Source: VRUG01 sp965372745 (GTDB lineage: Bacteria > Planctomycetota > Phycisphaerae > Sedimentisphaerales > Anaerobacaceae). Taken from it: DNA of 64,000 nucleotides. Positions 44,831 to 54,062 of this stretch are shown here, in pieces. The DNA lies in the NCBI GenBank assembly GCA_965372745.1, contig CBDVDM010000006.1:1-64000 (forward strand), given 5' to 3'. Each line of letters starts with the position of its first letter. The first letter of the stretch is position 1. The notes beneath the pieces were generated by a model. That model was not told the origin of the DNA and did not search any database. It saw nothing but the letters and a program-made list of their open reading frames with translations. The position numbers and the translations under genes were made by a program.

Positions 44831-46216
44831 ATGCCAAATGGAAAAGTTTATCTTGTTGGAACCGGGCCGGGCGAGCCTGAGCTTATCACATTAAAAGCCT
44901 ACCAGCTCATCTGTGAAGCTGATGTCATATTACATGACCACCTTGTTCCGCCTGAATTGCTCTCATCAGCGAAACTCCAGGCTGAACTGATTTCTGTCGG
45001 AAAATCCGCAGGCAAACACACAATACCTCAGGAACAAATTAACGAGCTGCTTGTTCAAAAAGCAGGGGAAAATAAAGTTGTTGTCAGGTTAAAAAGCGGC
45101 GACCCGTATCTGTTCGGGCGTGGCGGTGAAGAAGCTCTATACTGCTTCGATGCCGGCATTAATTTCGAGGTCGTACCCGGTGTTACCAGTGCCTTAGCTG
45201 CCTCTGCCTATGCCGGCATCCCGTCAACACATCGCGATTATACATCGAATCTCGCCATCGTAACAGGCCACCGTAAAGAAGGTCTCGAACTGGAAATCCC
45301 AAAAGCCGGAACCGTTGTCTTTCTTATGGGCGTCTCGAATATCGAAAAAATTATCAGCTCTCTTCTTAAAAACGGCTGGCCAAAAGAAACCAAAATCGCC
45401 GCCATCGAACGCGGCACCTGTTACAACCAGCGTATTGTAAAAGGAACACTGGAAAACTTCCTCGATATCGTAAAAAAAGCAAAACTCGCATCCCCTGCCA
45501 TTTTTATCGCTGGAAAAGTCGTTGAGATGCAGGAGAAACTCGACTGGTTTTCAAAAAAACCGAAAGTCCTTGTCCTCGGAACCCATCCGCAAAAATACAG
45601 ACATCTTGGAACGATTGTACACAGACAAATAATCGATTGCGTTGCTCTCGATGACTATACTCAAACAGATACCGCCATAAAACACCTCCGCCAATTTGAC
45701 TGGCTGATATTTACAAGCGTCAATGGTGTAAAATATTTCTTCCAAAGATTAAACGCCGCAGGTCTCGACACAAGAACTCTCGCCGGCATTAAGATAGCAG
45801 CCATCGGCAAAACGACAGCGAAAAGACTATCCGAGTATGGCTTAACTGCTGACATGGTTCCCAAAAACGAGTCCAGCGAAGGACTATTGGATATGTTTAA
45901 ACAGTTTTCAGTTAAAGATAAAAAAATTCTCTTACCGCAGTCTCAAATTGCCTCGAAAGTTCTTTCTGAAGGCCTGGCCCAGGCCGGCGCTGCAGTCGAT
46001 GCAATCACCGTTTATAAAACTGTTGAAATAGAACCATCCGATGTCGACCTGAACTTCATCAATATAATACTTTTTACAAGCGGCTCGACCGTAAGAGCGT
46101 TTGTCAAAAAATTCGGCAAAGTGCCTCCGCATATTAAATCCTATTGCCTGGGGCCGCCGACATTGGAAGAGGCAAAGAAAAACGGCATCAACGCCGATAT
46201 CATGCCTCAGCAATAA
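44831..46216 (+). CDS. cobA-hemD: Fused uroporphyrinogen-III C-methyltransferase / uroporphyrinogen-III synthase
   Basis: A 461-residue fusion. Residues 1-245 are SUMT: VGTGPGEPELITLKAYQLI, DVILHDHLV, VRLKSGDPYLFGRGGEEA, and PGVTSALAA. From about 250 comes HemD (uroporphyrinogen-III synthase): PKVLVLGTHPQ, FDWLIFTSVNGVKYFFQRL, IGKTTAKRLSEYGL and FTSGSTVRAFVKKFG. It thus closes the tetrapyrrole ring and methylates it to precorrin-2, feeding siroheme. Heads an operon with hemL (18-base gap) with its own promoter. Confidence 0.95.
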   Translation: MPNGKVYLVGTGPGEPELITLKAYQLICEADVILHDHLVPPELLSSAKLQAELISVGKSAGKHTIPQEQINELLVQKAGENKVVVRLKSGDPYLFGRGGEEALYCFDAGINFEVVPGVTSALAASAYAGIPSTHRDYTSNLAIVTGHRKEGLELEIPKAGTVVFLMGVSNIEKIISSLLKNGWPKETKIAAIERGTCYNQRIVKGTLENFLDIVKKAKLASPAIFIAGKVVEMQEKLDWFSKKPKVLVLGTHPQKYRHLGTIVHRQIIDCVALDDYTQTDTAIKHLRQFDWLIFTSVNGVKYFFQRLNAAGLDTRTLAGIKIAAIGKTTAKRLSEYGLTADMVPKNESSEGLLDMFKQFSVKDKKILLPQSQIASKVLSEGLAQAGAAVDAITVYKTVEIEPSDVDLNFINIILFTSGSTVRAFVKKFGKVPPHIKSYCLGPPTLEEAKKNGINADIMPQQ

Positions 46217-46234
46217 ACCTAAAAAGGTAACAAA

Positions 46235-47512
46235 ATGGTAACAGGAAAAAATCTGAAACTTTTTCGGGATTCTAAAAAAGTCATTCCCGGCGGAGTAAAT
46301 TCTCCCGTCCGCGCTTTCAAAGCTGTTGGAGGAAAACCAATATTTATTGAAAAGGCGAAGGGCCCATACCTTTACGATGCCGACGGAAAAAGATGCATCG
46401 ACTATTGTCTTTCATGGGGACCAATGATACTCGGCCATGCCCACAAACAGATACTCGCCGAGGTCAAAAAAGTTATGGCCAAAGGAACTAGTTTTGGCAC
46501 TCCGACAGAACTTGAGACCAAACTTGCAAAAACGATTATTCAGGCCATCGATTCTGTGGAAAAGGTTCGATTTGTAAGCTCCGGCACCGAGGCTGTAATG
46601 ACAGCTGTTCGCCTTGCCCGAGGCACGACAGGACGTGACAAAATCATAAAATTCATCGGCTGCTATCATGGCCACGCAGACCACATGCTCGTACAAGCCG
46701 GTTCCGGAGCCATGACTTTAGGCCTGCCCGCCAGCCCCGGAATACCAAATGATTTCACAAAACATACAATTCCTCTTCCGTATAATAATGTACAAGCTGT
46801 TGAAAACGCATTTAAAAAATATTCAAAACAAATCGCAGCTGTTATTGTCGAACCTGTCGCCGGTAATATGGGTGTCATTGTACCCAATAAAGCCTTCCTG
46901 AAAAAGCTGCGTTCGCTATGCACAAAAAACAAGAGCATCCTGATTTTCGACGAGGTCATAACAGGTTTCCGTCTTGCTTATGGCGGAGTTCAAAAGATGC
47001 TCGGTGTCAAAGCTGACCTTACATGCCTGGGCAAAATCATCGGTGGAGGCCTGCCTATCGGCGCATGTGGTGGAAAAGCAAAAATCATGGATAACCTTTC
47101 GCCATTAGGAAACATTTATCAAGCCGGCACTTTATCTGGCAATCCCGTCTGCGTCGCCGCCGGACTTACTACCTTAAAGCTCCTGAAATCTCAGAACCCT
47201 TATAACCGTTTAAACAACTTAACGACACAGCTTTGCAATCAACTTTCAGAAACTCTCGATAAAAAAGGCATCGAACATAAAATTAACAAGATTGGTTCAA
47301 TGTTCACACTGTTTTTCACTGATAGCTGCGTCACCGACTACGATTCAGCCCTGACCTCTGATACGAAAAGATATGCCAAGTATTTCACACAAATGTTAAA
47401 AGCCAGTATCTATCTGCCTCCTTCGCAGTTCGAGGCAAATTTTCTCTCAACCCAGCATACGCAAAGACACATTGCTCAGACCGTGTCAGCTATTAAAAAA
47501 ATTAAATTCTAA
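46235..47512 (+). CDS. hemL: Glutamate-1-semialdehyde 2,1-aminomutase
   Basis: Converts glutamate-1-semialdehyde to 5-aminolevulinate, the second step of C5 heme synthesis, with PLP. 425 residues is standard. Motifs: IPGGVNSPVRAFKAVGG, SWGPMILGHAH, VSSGTEAVMTAVRLARG, FIGCYHGHAD and the PLP lysine K267 in CLGKIIGGGLPIGA. AAAGGTAACAAA precedes the ATG. Downstream it converges on ahbC with an 18-base gap. Confidence 0.97.
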   Translation: MVTGKNLKLFRDSKKVIPGGVNSPVRAFKAVGGKPIFIEKAKGPYLYDADGKRCIDYCLSWGPMILGHAHKQILAEVKKVMAKGTSFGTPTELETKLAKTIIQAIDSVEKVRFVSSGTEAVMTAVRLARGTTGRDKIIKFIGCYHGHADHMLVQAGSGAMTLGLPASPGIPNDFTKHTIPLPYNNVQAVENAFKKYSKQIAAVIVEPVAGNMGVIVPNKAFLKKLRSLCTKNKSILIFDEVITGFRLAYGGVQKMLGVKADLTCLGKIIGGGLPIGACGGKAKIMDNLSPLGNIYQAGTLSGNPVCVAAGLTTLKLLKSQNPYNRLNNLTTQLCNQLSETLDKKGIEHKINKIGSMFTLFFTDSCVTDYDSALTSDTKRYAKYFTQMLKASIYLPPSQFEANFLSTQHTQRHIAQTVSAIKKIKF

Positions 47513-47530
47513 TTGCTTTTTCAGCCAGCT

Positions 47531-48742
47531 TTAGATTTGCTTTTCTTCATCGGGTCCAATTTCTTCATCGCTCAGATAGCAGGCTGGCTCCGGCGCCCAT
47601 GGGTCACCAAAATGCAAATCCGCCCGAACCCTTAAACTGCCGCCGCAGGCATCAAAGAACCTGCAAAGCCGGCACCTGCCTTTTATATAATCCCTGCGAT
47701 GCCGCAAACCTTTCAGTAAAGGCTCTTCATCGTTACTCCAGATTTCGCTAAAAGGCTTTTCGTGAATGTCCCCCAGATCATAATGCCCCCAGAACTGGTC
47801 AGCGTGTACCTTGCCGTTAAAATCAATACACCCAATCCCGATTCCGCTGCTGTTAAGACCCCCGCCATTCCACGTCAAAAGCTCCCAGACAGATTCAGCT
47901 CTGGCTGAGTCCTCCTGCAAAAGCTTCAAATACAAATAAACACCGTCAACATGATTATCAACCGTGAGTATATCTGTCTTCCTGCCGGCATCTTCATACT
48001 GCTTTGTCTTCGCAGCTATCATATCGATAGCTGCCCTGCTTTGAACATGAGTAAGACCTTCATTGGCCAAATCTCTCCCCCTGCCGCTCGGAACTAAATG
48101 ATAAAAACATGCCCGTTCAATACCTTCTTTCTCGAAAAAATCGAACAATGCCTCCATCTCTGCAACATTTCTCTGTGTCAATGTCACTCTAAGCCCGACT
48201 TTCACCCCAGCATCCTGACAATTTCGTATGCCCGCTACCGCCTTGTCAAATGCTCCTTCAACCCCTCTGAACTTATCGTTAGTTGACCCAATACCGTCAA
48301 GACTTATACCGACATAAGAAACACCAGACTTTCTTATCGCTTTTGCCTTTTCAACGGTTATCAACGTACCATTCGTTGAGATAACTGTTCGCAATCCTTT
48401 GTCACCGGCATAGCCGAGCAAATCAAACAAATCCTTTCTCATCATAGGCTCACCGCCGGAAAACAAAACCGACGGCACCCCATAACTGGCCAAATCATCG
48501 AGAACAGCTTTCGCTTCTTTAGATGTCACCTCATTACTTTTTTTGTCCACCCCGCTGTCATTATAGCAATGCACACATTTTAGATTGCATGCCCGTGTAA
48601 TATTCCAGACTACTATCGGCCTTCTCTCCGAAGCCTTCTCTGGAACTATTCCATCCGAAGGCACCACGCTATTCTTTTCACCATATCGAAGCCAGTCGCC
48701 ATCTGTCACTTGCCCGCAGTATAATTTACTTATATTTATCAT
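47531..48742 (-). CDS. ahbC: Radical SAM protein AhbC (didecarboxysiroheme deacetylase)
   Basis: A 403-residue radical SAM enzyme. It starts MINISKLYCGQVTDGDWLRY as AhbC proteins do, has the SAM cluster CNLKCVHC, and a C-terminal auxiliary cluster region (CRLCRFFDACGGSLRVRA). AhbC removes the acetate side chains of 12,18-didecarboxysiroheme to give Fe-coproporphyrin III. The open frame runs 45 codons further upstream, but the ATG at 48742 gives the family start. It is last in a four-gene minus-strand operon with ahbD, hemA and ahbB. Confidence 0.9.
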   Translation of the reverse strand: MINISKLYCGQVTDGDWLRYGEKNSVVPSDGIVPEKASERRPIVVWNITRACNLKCVHCYNDSGVDKKSNEVTSKEAKAVLDDLASYGVPSVLFSGGEPMMRKDLFDLLGYAGDKGLRTVISTNGTLITVEKAKAIRKSGVSYVGISLDGIGSTNDKFRGVEGAFDKAVAGIRNCQDAGVKVGLRVTLTQRNVAEMEALFDFFEKEGIERACFYHLVPSGRGRDLANEGLTHVQSRAAIDMIAAKTKQYEDAGRKTDILTVDNHVDGVYLYLKLLQEDSARAESVWELLTWNGGGLNSSGIGIGCIDFNGKVHADQFWGHYDLGDIHEKPFSEIWSNDEEPLLKGLRHRRDYIKGRCRLCRFFDACGGSLRVRADLHFGDPWAPEPACYLSDEEIGPDEEKQI

Positions 48743-48762
48743 AACTAAACCTAAAGCAATTT

Positions 48763-49863
48763 CTAATGAGATGGTATATAAGCACAAAACGGCTCTTCTG
48801 CCATATAGTTTCCCGTTGCTGCAAACGCCCTGCCCCGACAGCCGCCGCAAACCTCTCGATATTCGCAAACACCGCATTTGCCCTCAAGCTTGTCTGTGTC
48901 ACGCATTCGAGCTAAATCCTCGCTGCCATACCATATATCGACTAATTTGGTTTTTAGAATATTTCCACAATTTACCGGCAAATAACCGCACGGAAAAACA
49001 TTGCCTCGATGACTCACAAACAACACCCCTAACCCAGCCAAACATCCTTTTGAAATTCCATGACCGCTCCTGCCGGGAATATCACTCTCAAATTTTTTGC
49101 TATCTTTTTTACAAGCCTGATACAATCCCTCTTGTCTAATCACTCGTTCATAATGAGGCCCGCATGTCACCTTAACCTGCAATTGCCCCCTGCTGTCAAG
49201 CTCACATATCTCAAGCAGCTTCTGCTCATACTTCTGCGGACTTAACATTTCAGTCTCTGCCAGCACCTGCCCACACCCTACCGGCACCAACATAAACACA
49301 TGAACAGCTACTGCACCTAAAGATATTGCCAGTTTATAAACATCTTCCAGTTGGTGCGCATTGTGCTGCGTTAATGTCATATTTATCTGAAATGGAACTT
49401 CATTTTCGCCAAGCTGCTTTATACCTTCAATCGTTTTTTCAAACGCCCCCTGTAGCTGTCTTAACCTGTCATGGACATCAGCACTTGCACCATCAAGACT
49501 AACTGACACACGCACCGTTCCGCTTTTTTTTATTTTCTCTGCTATCTCTGAATCTATTAAAGTTCCATTCGTTGCCAATGCAGGCACGATATCAAGTGAC
49601 TTCGCATAGCCAATCAAATCGAATATATCATCTCGGCAAAGCGGCTCACCTCCTGAAAAAACAAGAACCGGTTTCAAAGACTGTATCTCTGCAAGTTCAG
49701 CCAACTGATTTATCATGCCTTTAGCCTGGCCGGTTGACAAATCACTGCCAGCCGCCTCATCAGACTCCAACCGCCTGCAGTGAGCGCACGTAAGATTACA
49801 CTTAATCGTGCTCTCCCAAAACAAAAGTCGCAAAAGCTGTTTGTTTTTATCTGCCTCAGCCAT
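48763..49863 (-). CDS. ahbD: Radical SAM protein AhbD (Fe-coproporphyrin III decarboxylase, heme synthase)
   Basis: A 366-residue radical SAM enzyme with FWESTIKCNLTCAHCRR (SAM cluster CxxxCxxC) and a C-terminal cysteine-rich auxiliary site (CGVCEYREVCGGCRGRAFAA). AhbD decarboxylates two propionates of Fe-coproporphyrin III, the last step to heme in the siroheme route. VFSGGEPLCRDDIFDLIGYA and the CGYLPV block are other family features. It overlaps hemA by 8 bases, showing translational coupling. The relative NirJ and PqqE-like proteins lack this context. Confidence 0.9.
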   Translation of the reverse strand: MAEADKNKQLLRLLFWESTIKCNLTCAHCRRLESDEAAGSDLSTGQAKGMINQLAELAEIQSLKPVLVFSGGEPLCRDDIFDLIGYAKSLDIVPALATNGTLIDSEIAEKIKKSGTVRVSVSLDGASADVHDRLRQLQGAFEKTIEGIKQLGENEVPFQINMTLTQHNAHQLEDVYKLAISLGAVAVHVFMLVPVGCGQVLAETEMLSPQKYEQKLLEICELDSRGQLQVKVTCGPHYERVIRQEGLYQACKKDSKKFESDIPGRSGHGISKGCLAGLGVLFVSHRGNVFPCGYLPVNCGNILKTKLVDIWYGSEDLARMRDTDKLEGKCGVCEYREVCGGCRGRAFAATGNYMAEEPFCAYIPSH

Positions 49864-51166
49864 GATTCAGATTCGTCTCTTTGTTGGCTTCACGTGATGT
49901 CTCTTCCGCCTGCTGCACAATACTATCAATCAGTTTTGCTGCTTTCGCCGAGCCGTGTTCCTTTGCAACAGTGTTGACATTTTTGATTACGCAATGTAAT
50001 AGCTTATTCACAAGACGATTCACCATCGGCACCATCACATCTTTACATGAGGCATCTTTTCTCGAACCGACAAAAAACTTCTCAAGCTCATTCTGGCCTA
50101 TTTGCAAAAACTTCTCACGCATCTGCCCTATTAAAGGCCCTATCTCTCGAGACCTGAACCATTCCATAAACTCACTAACATTCTCATACACTATCTGCAT
50201 CCCTCTGCTGATATCTTCCTCTCGATTTTTGCGGTTCTGCTCGGCTATCTCTGAAAGCTCGTCAATGTTATACAAGTAAACATTCTCAATTTCATTCACC
50301 GTCGGTTCAAAATTCCGAGGCACTGCAATATCAATCACCAAAAGAGCACCCTTCTTCCTTTGGCTTATAATTTCCTTAAACGCCTCTTTCTTAAACAAAT
50401 AATTCTGACCGCCAGCCGATGCTATCGCAATGTCAGCTTCTAACAACCGCTCTTCAAGCTCTTCCCATCTGCCCGCTGCGATTCCGTATTTTTTCGCTAT
50501 TTCCACGCCATGTTCGTAGGTGCGGTTAATTACATTTATATTTTTACAATTCACATGTAGAAGACGTTGAACAAGCAACTCACCCGTCTCTCCTGCTCCA
50601 ATTGCCACAACCTTCGCCGCCGACATATCAGAGAAAAGCTGCATCGCAAGCTTAACCGCAACACCTGCAACACTAACATGGCCGTTCGCTATCGATGTGT
50701 CAGTATAAACCTTTTTTGCAGCTCTAAAACTGCAATGAAAGAGCCGATTCAGCACCTTTCCGGTTGTTTCTGCCGTACACGCGAATCGATAGCTCTGTTT
50801 TACCTGACCGATTATCTGCCCTTCACCAACAACCATACTCTCAAGACCTGACGCAACAGCCAGCAGATGCCTTACTGCCTCTTCGCCATTATAACTATAG
50901 AGATAATCCATGAAATCATCTGATTCAATACCGTGAAATTCAGCTAAAAAATTAACCACTTCTTCAAAGCTTACCTCATTTTCCGGCCTGAACGCCGTGT
51001 ACAATTCAACACGGTTACAGGTCGACAGCAGTACAAACTCAGCCTGTGTGAACCTGCTCTTCAAATGTCTCAAGGCACTTAGAATCTGTGATGAATCAAA
51101 CGCCAGCTTTTCGCGGATTTCCACCGGTGCTGTTTTATGACTTAGTCCTATTACCGCTATCTTCAT
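49856..51166 (-). CDS. hemA: Glutamyl-tRNA reductase
   Basis: Reduces glutamyl-tRNA(Glu) to glutamate-1-semialdehyde, the first committed step of C5 tetrapyrrole synthesis. 436 residues: IGLSHKTAPVEIREKLAF, the catalytic cysteine C50 in LLSTCNRVELYTA, EGQIIGQVKQSYRFA, and the NADPH site AAKVVAIGAGETGELLVQRL. The C-terminal helical dimerisation domain is complete. The first residues are a canonical start. It is followed directly by ahbD (8-base overlap). Confidence 0.97.
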   Translation of the reverse strand: MKIAVIGLSHKTAPVEIREKLAFDSSQILSALRHLKSRFTQAEFVLLSTCNRVELYTAFRPENEVSFEEVVNFLAEFHGIESDDFMDYLYSYNGEEAVRHLLAVASGLESMVVGEGQIIGQVKQSYRFACTAETTGKVLNRLFHCSFRAAKKVYTDTSIANGHVSVAGVAVKLAMQLFSDMSAAKVVAIGAGETGELLVQRLLHVNCKNINVINRTYEHGVEIAKKYGIAAGRWEELEERLLEADIAIASAGGQNYLFKKEAFKEIISQRKKGALLVIDIAVPRNFEPTVNEIENVYLYNIDELSEIAEQNRKNREEDISRGMQIVYENVSEFMEWFRSREIGPLIGQMREKFLQIGQNELEKFFVGSRKDASCKDVMVPMVNRLVNKLLHCVIKNVNTVAKEHGSAKAAKLIDSIVQQAEETSREANKETNLNHG

Positions 51167-51183
51167 TTTATATTTTTCTAACC

Positions 51184-51675
51184 TTATCCGTTTATTTCAT
51201 CTACGATATATGTCGGCGGAACCTTCTTTAGTTCTTTTACGGTTTCAAGGATAAGATAGTCTTCAACTCCACACGCAAGACTCATCCTCTCTACAATTTT
51301 CTTAATCTCAGCTCCAGTCCTCCCGTGAATCATGGTATATAGATTATAAGGCCAACCCTCGCTTACCTCTCTCTCATAAACATGTGTTGCCTCTTCGAAC
51401 CCTGCCAAAATCTCACCCACTCTATCGACCTGCTCCTGCCCAACCAACCATACTACCATCGCATTTGATTCCAGCCCAATTTTAGTATGATTTACCATAG
51501 CCCCAACTCGGCGAATTTTACCATTCTTTTGCCACTCTTTCAATATCCTCAAAAGCTCTTCTGTTCCTATTCCTATGCGCTCTGCCATTTCCTCGTATGG
51601 ACTTTCACTTGCCGGCATTCCTTTCTGGATAACCGCTAAAACCCTGCGTTCTATATCAGACACGTTATCGTTCAT
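51184..51675 (-). CDS. ahbB: Siroheme decarboxylase subunit (AhbA/AhbB, Lrp-like)
   Basis: A 163-residue Lrp/AsnC-fold protein: an N-terminal winged-helix (LLRILKEWQKNGKIRRVGAM) and C-terminal domain with NAMVVWLV and the histidine-containing WPYNLYTMIHGR, as in the AhbA/AhbB and NirDLGH decarboxylases. It decarboxylates siroheme to 12,18-didecarboxysiroheme. Characterised enzymes need two different subunits, but only one is encoded here. The ATG at 51675 was chosen; upstream in-frame ATGs at 51681 and 51735 give an unusual Cys-rich leader. Subunit naming (A or B) is uncertain. Confidence 0.82.
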   Translation of the reverse strand: MNDNVSDIERRVLAVIQKGMPASESPYEEMAERIGIGTEELLRILKEWQKNGKIRRVGAMVNHTKIGLESNAMVVWLVGQEQVDRVGEILAGFEEATHVYEREVSEGWPYNLYTMIHGRTGAEIKKIVERMSLACGVEDYLILETVKELKKVPPTYIVDEING

Positions 51676-51683
51676 ACACATAC

Positions 51684-51712
51684 ATACTATCGGATTTAAC
51701 TTTTTATTGCAA
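51684..51712 (-). promoter_or_regulatory. Possible promoter of the ahbB-hemA-ahbDC operon
   Basis: On the minus strand: TTGCAA (51707-51712), 17-base spacer, TAGTAT (51684-51689); both weak matches. The predicted transcript would start almost at the ATG at 51675, giving a leaderless mRNA. This spacing would also support the short start. Confidence 0.4.
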
Positions 51713-51735
51713 GACGCCTTACCACCAACACCCAC

Positions 51736-51894
51736 TAGAGCACTTTAATATTTTCTGCTCTGCTTTAGGCCGCAGTGAGGACAAGGCTGGCAAAGAGGAT
51801 TGCACAGCCATATCGAGATATGGCGAGCAAATACGAAGCAGTCAGCCGAAGCCACAACAGGCATAAAGTGAGCACGAAAAATTAAATTGCTCTA
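51736..51894. repeat. Inverted-repeat element, long form (MITE-like)
   Basis: A 159-bp unit whose two ends are imperfect inverted repeats of about 31 bp: TAGAGCACTTTAATATTTTC at the left and, read on the other strand, TAGAGCAATTTAATTTTTCG at the right. An inner palindrome CCATATCGAGATATGG lies near 51810-51825. A 77-bp copy with the same ends is at 54063-54139. It sits between the ahb operon and hemC. No reading frame inside. Confidence 0.75.
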
Positions 51895-51916
51895 AGCAAA
51901 ACTAAGCCGGAAATAT

Positions 51917-51945
51917 TTGAATTAAAAACCATTATCGTGTAAAAT
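51917..51945 (+). promoter_or_regulatory. Promoter of hemC
   Basis: -35 TTGAAT (51917-51922), 17-base spacer, -10 TAAAAT (51940-51945), 36 bases before the ATG. Same -10 as the cobA-hemD promoter. Confidence 0.7.
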
Positions 51946-51981
51946 TCCTTCACTATTCAAAACAAACATGCGGGAAATGAC

Positions 51982-52914
51982 ATGAAAACCATCAGAATCG
52001 CAGGCAGGGCAAGCAAGCTCGCTTTAATCCAATCCAACTACGCACGCGACCTGCTCCTGGAACTCTGCCCTGAACTTGACATTTCAATCGTTAACATCTC
52101 TACAAAAGGCGACCGTAATAAATCAGATTCTCTCTACAAAACCGAATCTGTTGGTTTTTTCACCTCGGAAGTAGAAAACGCCCTTTTGGACGGCAGAGCC
52201 GATATGGCTGTTCACAGTCTAAAGGACCTGCCGACCACCATCACTCAAGGCCTTACAGTCTCCGCCATTCCGAAAAGAGAATCAGTTGCCGATGCCCTTA
52301 TTACCAATACCAACGCCTCTTCAATAGAAACGCTTCCCTCATCTGCAACCGTAGGAACCTCAAGCCTGCGACGAATCGCCCAGGTAAAGCACATCAGAAA
52401 CGATTTAAAATGTGTCCCGTTACGGGGAAACGTTGAAACAAGGGTCAATAAAGTCACTACCAGCCAACTTGACGCCGCCATTGTCGCATGTGCTGGTTTA
52501 AACCGCCTTCAATTACAGAAAGAAGTAGCCGCCGTCCTCGAACCAAACAAATTTATCCCAGCACCTGCTCAGGGAGCACTGGCCTTTCAAATCCGAACCG
52601 ATGACACCGAACTAAACAAACTCGTCTCTCAGCTTGATGATAAATATTCAAGAATAACCGCCGAAACTGAACGTTACGTACTGGCAGCAATGCAAGGCGG
52701 TTGCAGTATCCCCCTCGGAGTTTATGCTCATATTGAGAATGAAGTAATAACCATCGATGCAATGCTCGCTGATATTGACGGAAAAAATCTAATCAGACTT
52801 TCAAAATCAGCCCCCGTAGAACAATCTGAACAATGCGCTCAATTACTCGCTGAGGAATTATTAAATGCAGGCGGCAGAAAAATCCTCGATAAAATAAAAA
52901 ACGAAAGAAAATAA
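51982..52914 (+). CDS. hemC: Hydroxymethylbilane synthase (porphobilinogen deaminase)
   Basis: Joins four porphobilinogen units into hydroxymethylbilane. 310 residues: IRIAGRASKLALIQSNYA, IVNISTKGD, ADMAVHSLKDLPT, GTSSLRRIAQVKH, and C241 in MQGGCSIPLGVYA, which carries the dipyrromethane cofactor. A GGGAAA precedes the ATG. Transcribed alone between the long repeat element and the convergent hemB. Confidence 0.97.
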   Translation: MKTIRIAGRASKLALIQSNYARDLLLELCPELDISIVNISTKGDRNKSDSLYKTESVGFFTSEVENALLDGRADMAVHSLKDLPTTITQGLTVSAIPKRESVADALITNTNASSIETLPSSATVGTSSLRRIAQVKHIRNDLKCVPLRGNVETRVNKVTTSQLDAAIVACAGLNRLQLQKEVAAVLEPNKFIPAPAQGALAFQIRTDDTELNKLVSQLDDKYSRITAETERYVLAAMQGGCSIPLGVYAHIENEVITIDAMLADIDGKNLIRLSKSAPVEQSEQCAQLLAEELLNAGGRKILDKIKNERK

Positions 52915-52966
52915 ACCAGCTCGTTTAAAAAAATATTGTAACATCATCCATTATAGCTTTTGCCGT

Positions 52967-53938
52967 TTAACCTAAAAGCTTTGCTAACTCTTTGGCGAAA
53001 TACGTAATTATTATCCCTGCCCCTGCTCTCTTTATAGCATAATGCACCTCAATCATCCCTCGTTCACGCTCCAGAAAGCCGGCGTCAGCCGCCGCATGGA
53101 GCATCATATATTCCCCGCTTACCAGATATGCTGCCACAGGACAATCAAAGTTCGCCCGAACCCGCTGAATAACATCAAGATAGCAAAGTGCAGGTTTAAC
53201 CATCACAATATCCGCACCTTCTTCGATATCCAACGCCACCTCATCCACCGCCTGGTCACTGTTAGCAGGGTCCATCTGATAACCTCGCCTGTCACCGAAC
53301 ACCGGTGCAGAATCCACCACATCCCTGAAAGGACCATAAAACGCAGAGGCATACTTCGCCGCATAAGACATAATCGCAACATCATTAAAACCGTTCTCCT
53401 CCAATGCCTGGCGAATATAACCAACACGTCCATCCATCATATCTGAAGGAGCTACAATATCAGCGCCAGCCTGTGCATGTGATAATGCCACCTTAGACAG
53501 CAATTCACACGTCAAATCATTCTCAATCCTGCCATCTTTCGTCACGCCGCAATGACCGCTCCGAGTATATGCACAAAGACAGACATCCGTCGCAACCAGA
53601 AGCTCCGGCACTGCATTCTTGATTTCACTGACAGCCAACTGCACCGCCCCGTCTTCAGCCCACGCCTGCGAACCGTTTTCATCCTTTTTGTCTGCAATAC
53701 CAAACAGCAGCACCGCCGGTATACCCAGAGATGCAACCTCTTTTGCCTCAGCCATTAGCGTATCAGGCGAAAAATAAAAATTGTCCTTAAGCGATTTGAT
53801 TGGCTCTTTAACTCCCACTCCAGACCGTACAAACAACGGATAAATCAAATCATCAACACTCAAACTTGTCTCGCGGACCAGCCGGCGCATTGTTTTACTG
53901 CTTCGAAGCCGACGCATTCTTATTTCTGGAAAACCCAT
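52967..53938 (-). CDS. hemB: Delta-aminolevulinic acid dehydratase (porphobilinogen synthase)
   Basis: Condenses two 5-aminolevulinates to porphobilinogen. 323 residues with VATDVCLCAYTRSGHCG, a Cys-rich zinc-site loop (C-x-C...C), MSYAAKYASAFYGPFRD, and MVKPALCYLDVI with the Schiff-base lysine. The cysteines indicate the zinc-dependent type. It is a single gene on the minus strand, converging on hemC; tRNA-Arg(CCG) lies 37 bases upstream. Confidence 0.97.
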   Translation of the reverse strand: MGFPEIRMRRLRSSKTMRRLVRETSLSVDDLIYPLFVRSGVGVKEPIKSLKDNFYFSPDTLMAEAKEVASLGIPAVLLFGIADKKDENGSQAWAEDGAVQLAVSEIKNAVPELLVATDVCLCAYTRSGHCGVTKDGRIENDLTCELLSKVALSHAQAGADIVAPSDMMDGRVGYIRQALEENGFNDVAIMSYAAKYASAFYGPFRDVVDSAPVFGDRRGYQMDPANSDQAVDEVALDIEEGADIVMVKPALCYLDVIQRVRANFDCPVAAYLVSGEYMMLHAAADAGFLERERGMIEVHYAIKRAGAGIIITYFAKELAKLLG

Positions 53939-53975
53939 CGCATTATTACCCTGATATATTTACTCTATTTTGAAC

Positions 53976-54049
53976 TATCCCCGGCGGGATTCGAACCCAC
54001 AACCTTTGGCTTCGGAGGCCAACGCGCTATCCAGTTGCGCCACGAGGAC
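53976..54049 (-). tRNA. tRNA-Arg (anticodon CCG)
   Basis: A 74-base cloverleaf: acceptor GTCCTCG pairs with CGGGGAT, D arm GGCGCAACTGGATAGCGC, anticodon stem TTGGC/GCCAA with loop CTCCGAA (CCG), T loop GTTCGAATC. CCA is not encoded. The 77-bp repeat element starts 13 bases upstream of its 5' end, so its promoter must lie in or beyond that element. Confidence 0.95.
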
Positions 54050-54062
54050 ATTAACCAAATAT

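Noticed and set aside
51895..51981. Riboswitch upstream of hemC
   Set aside because: The leader is only about 30 bases after the predicted transcript start and has no conserved aptamer pattern.
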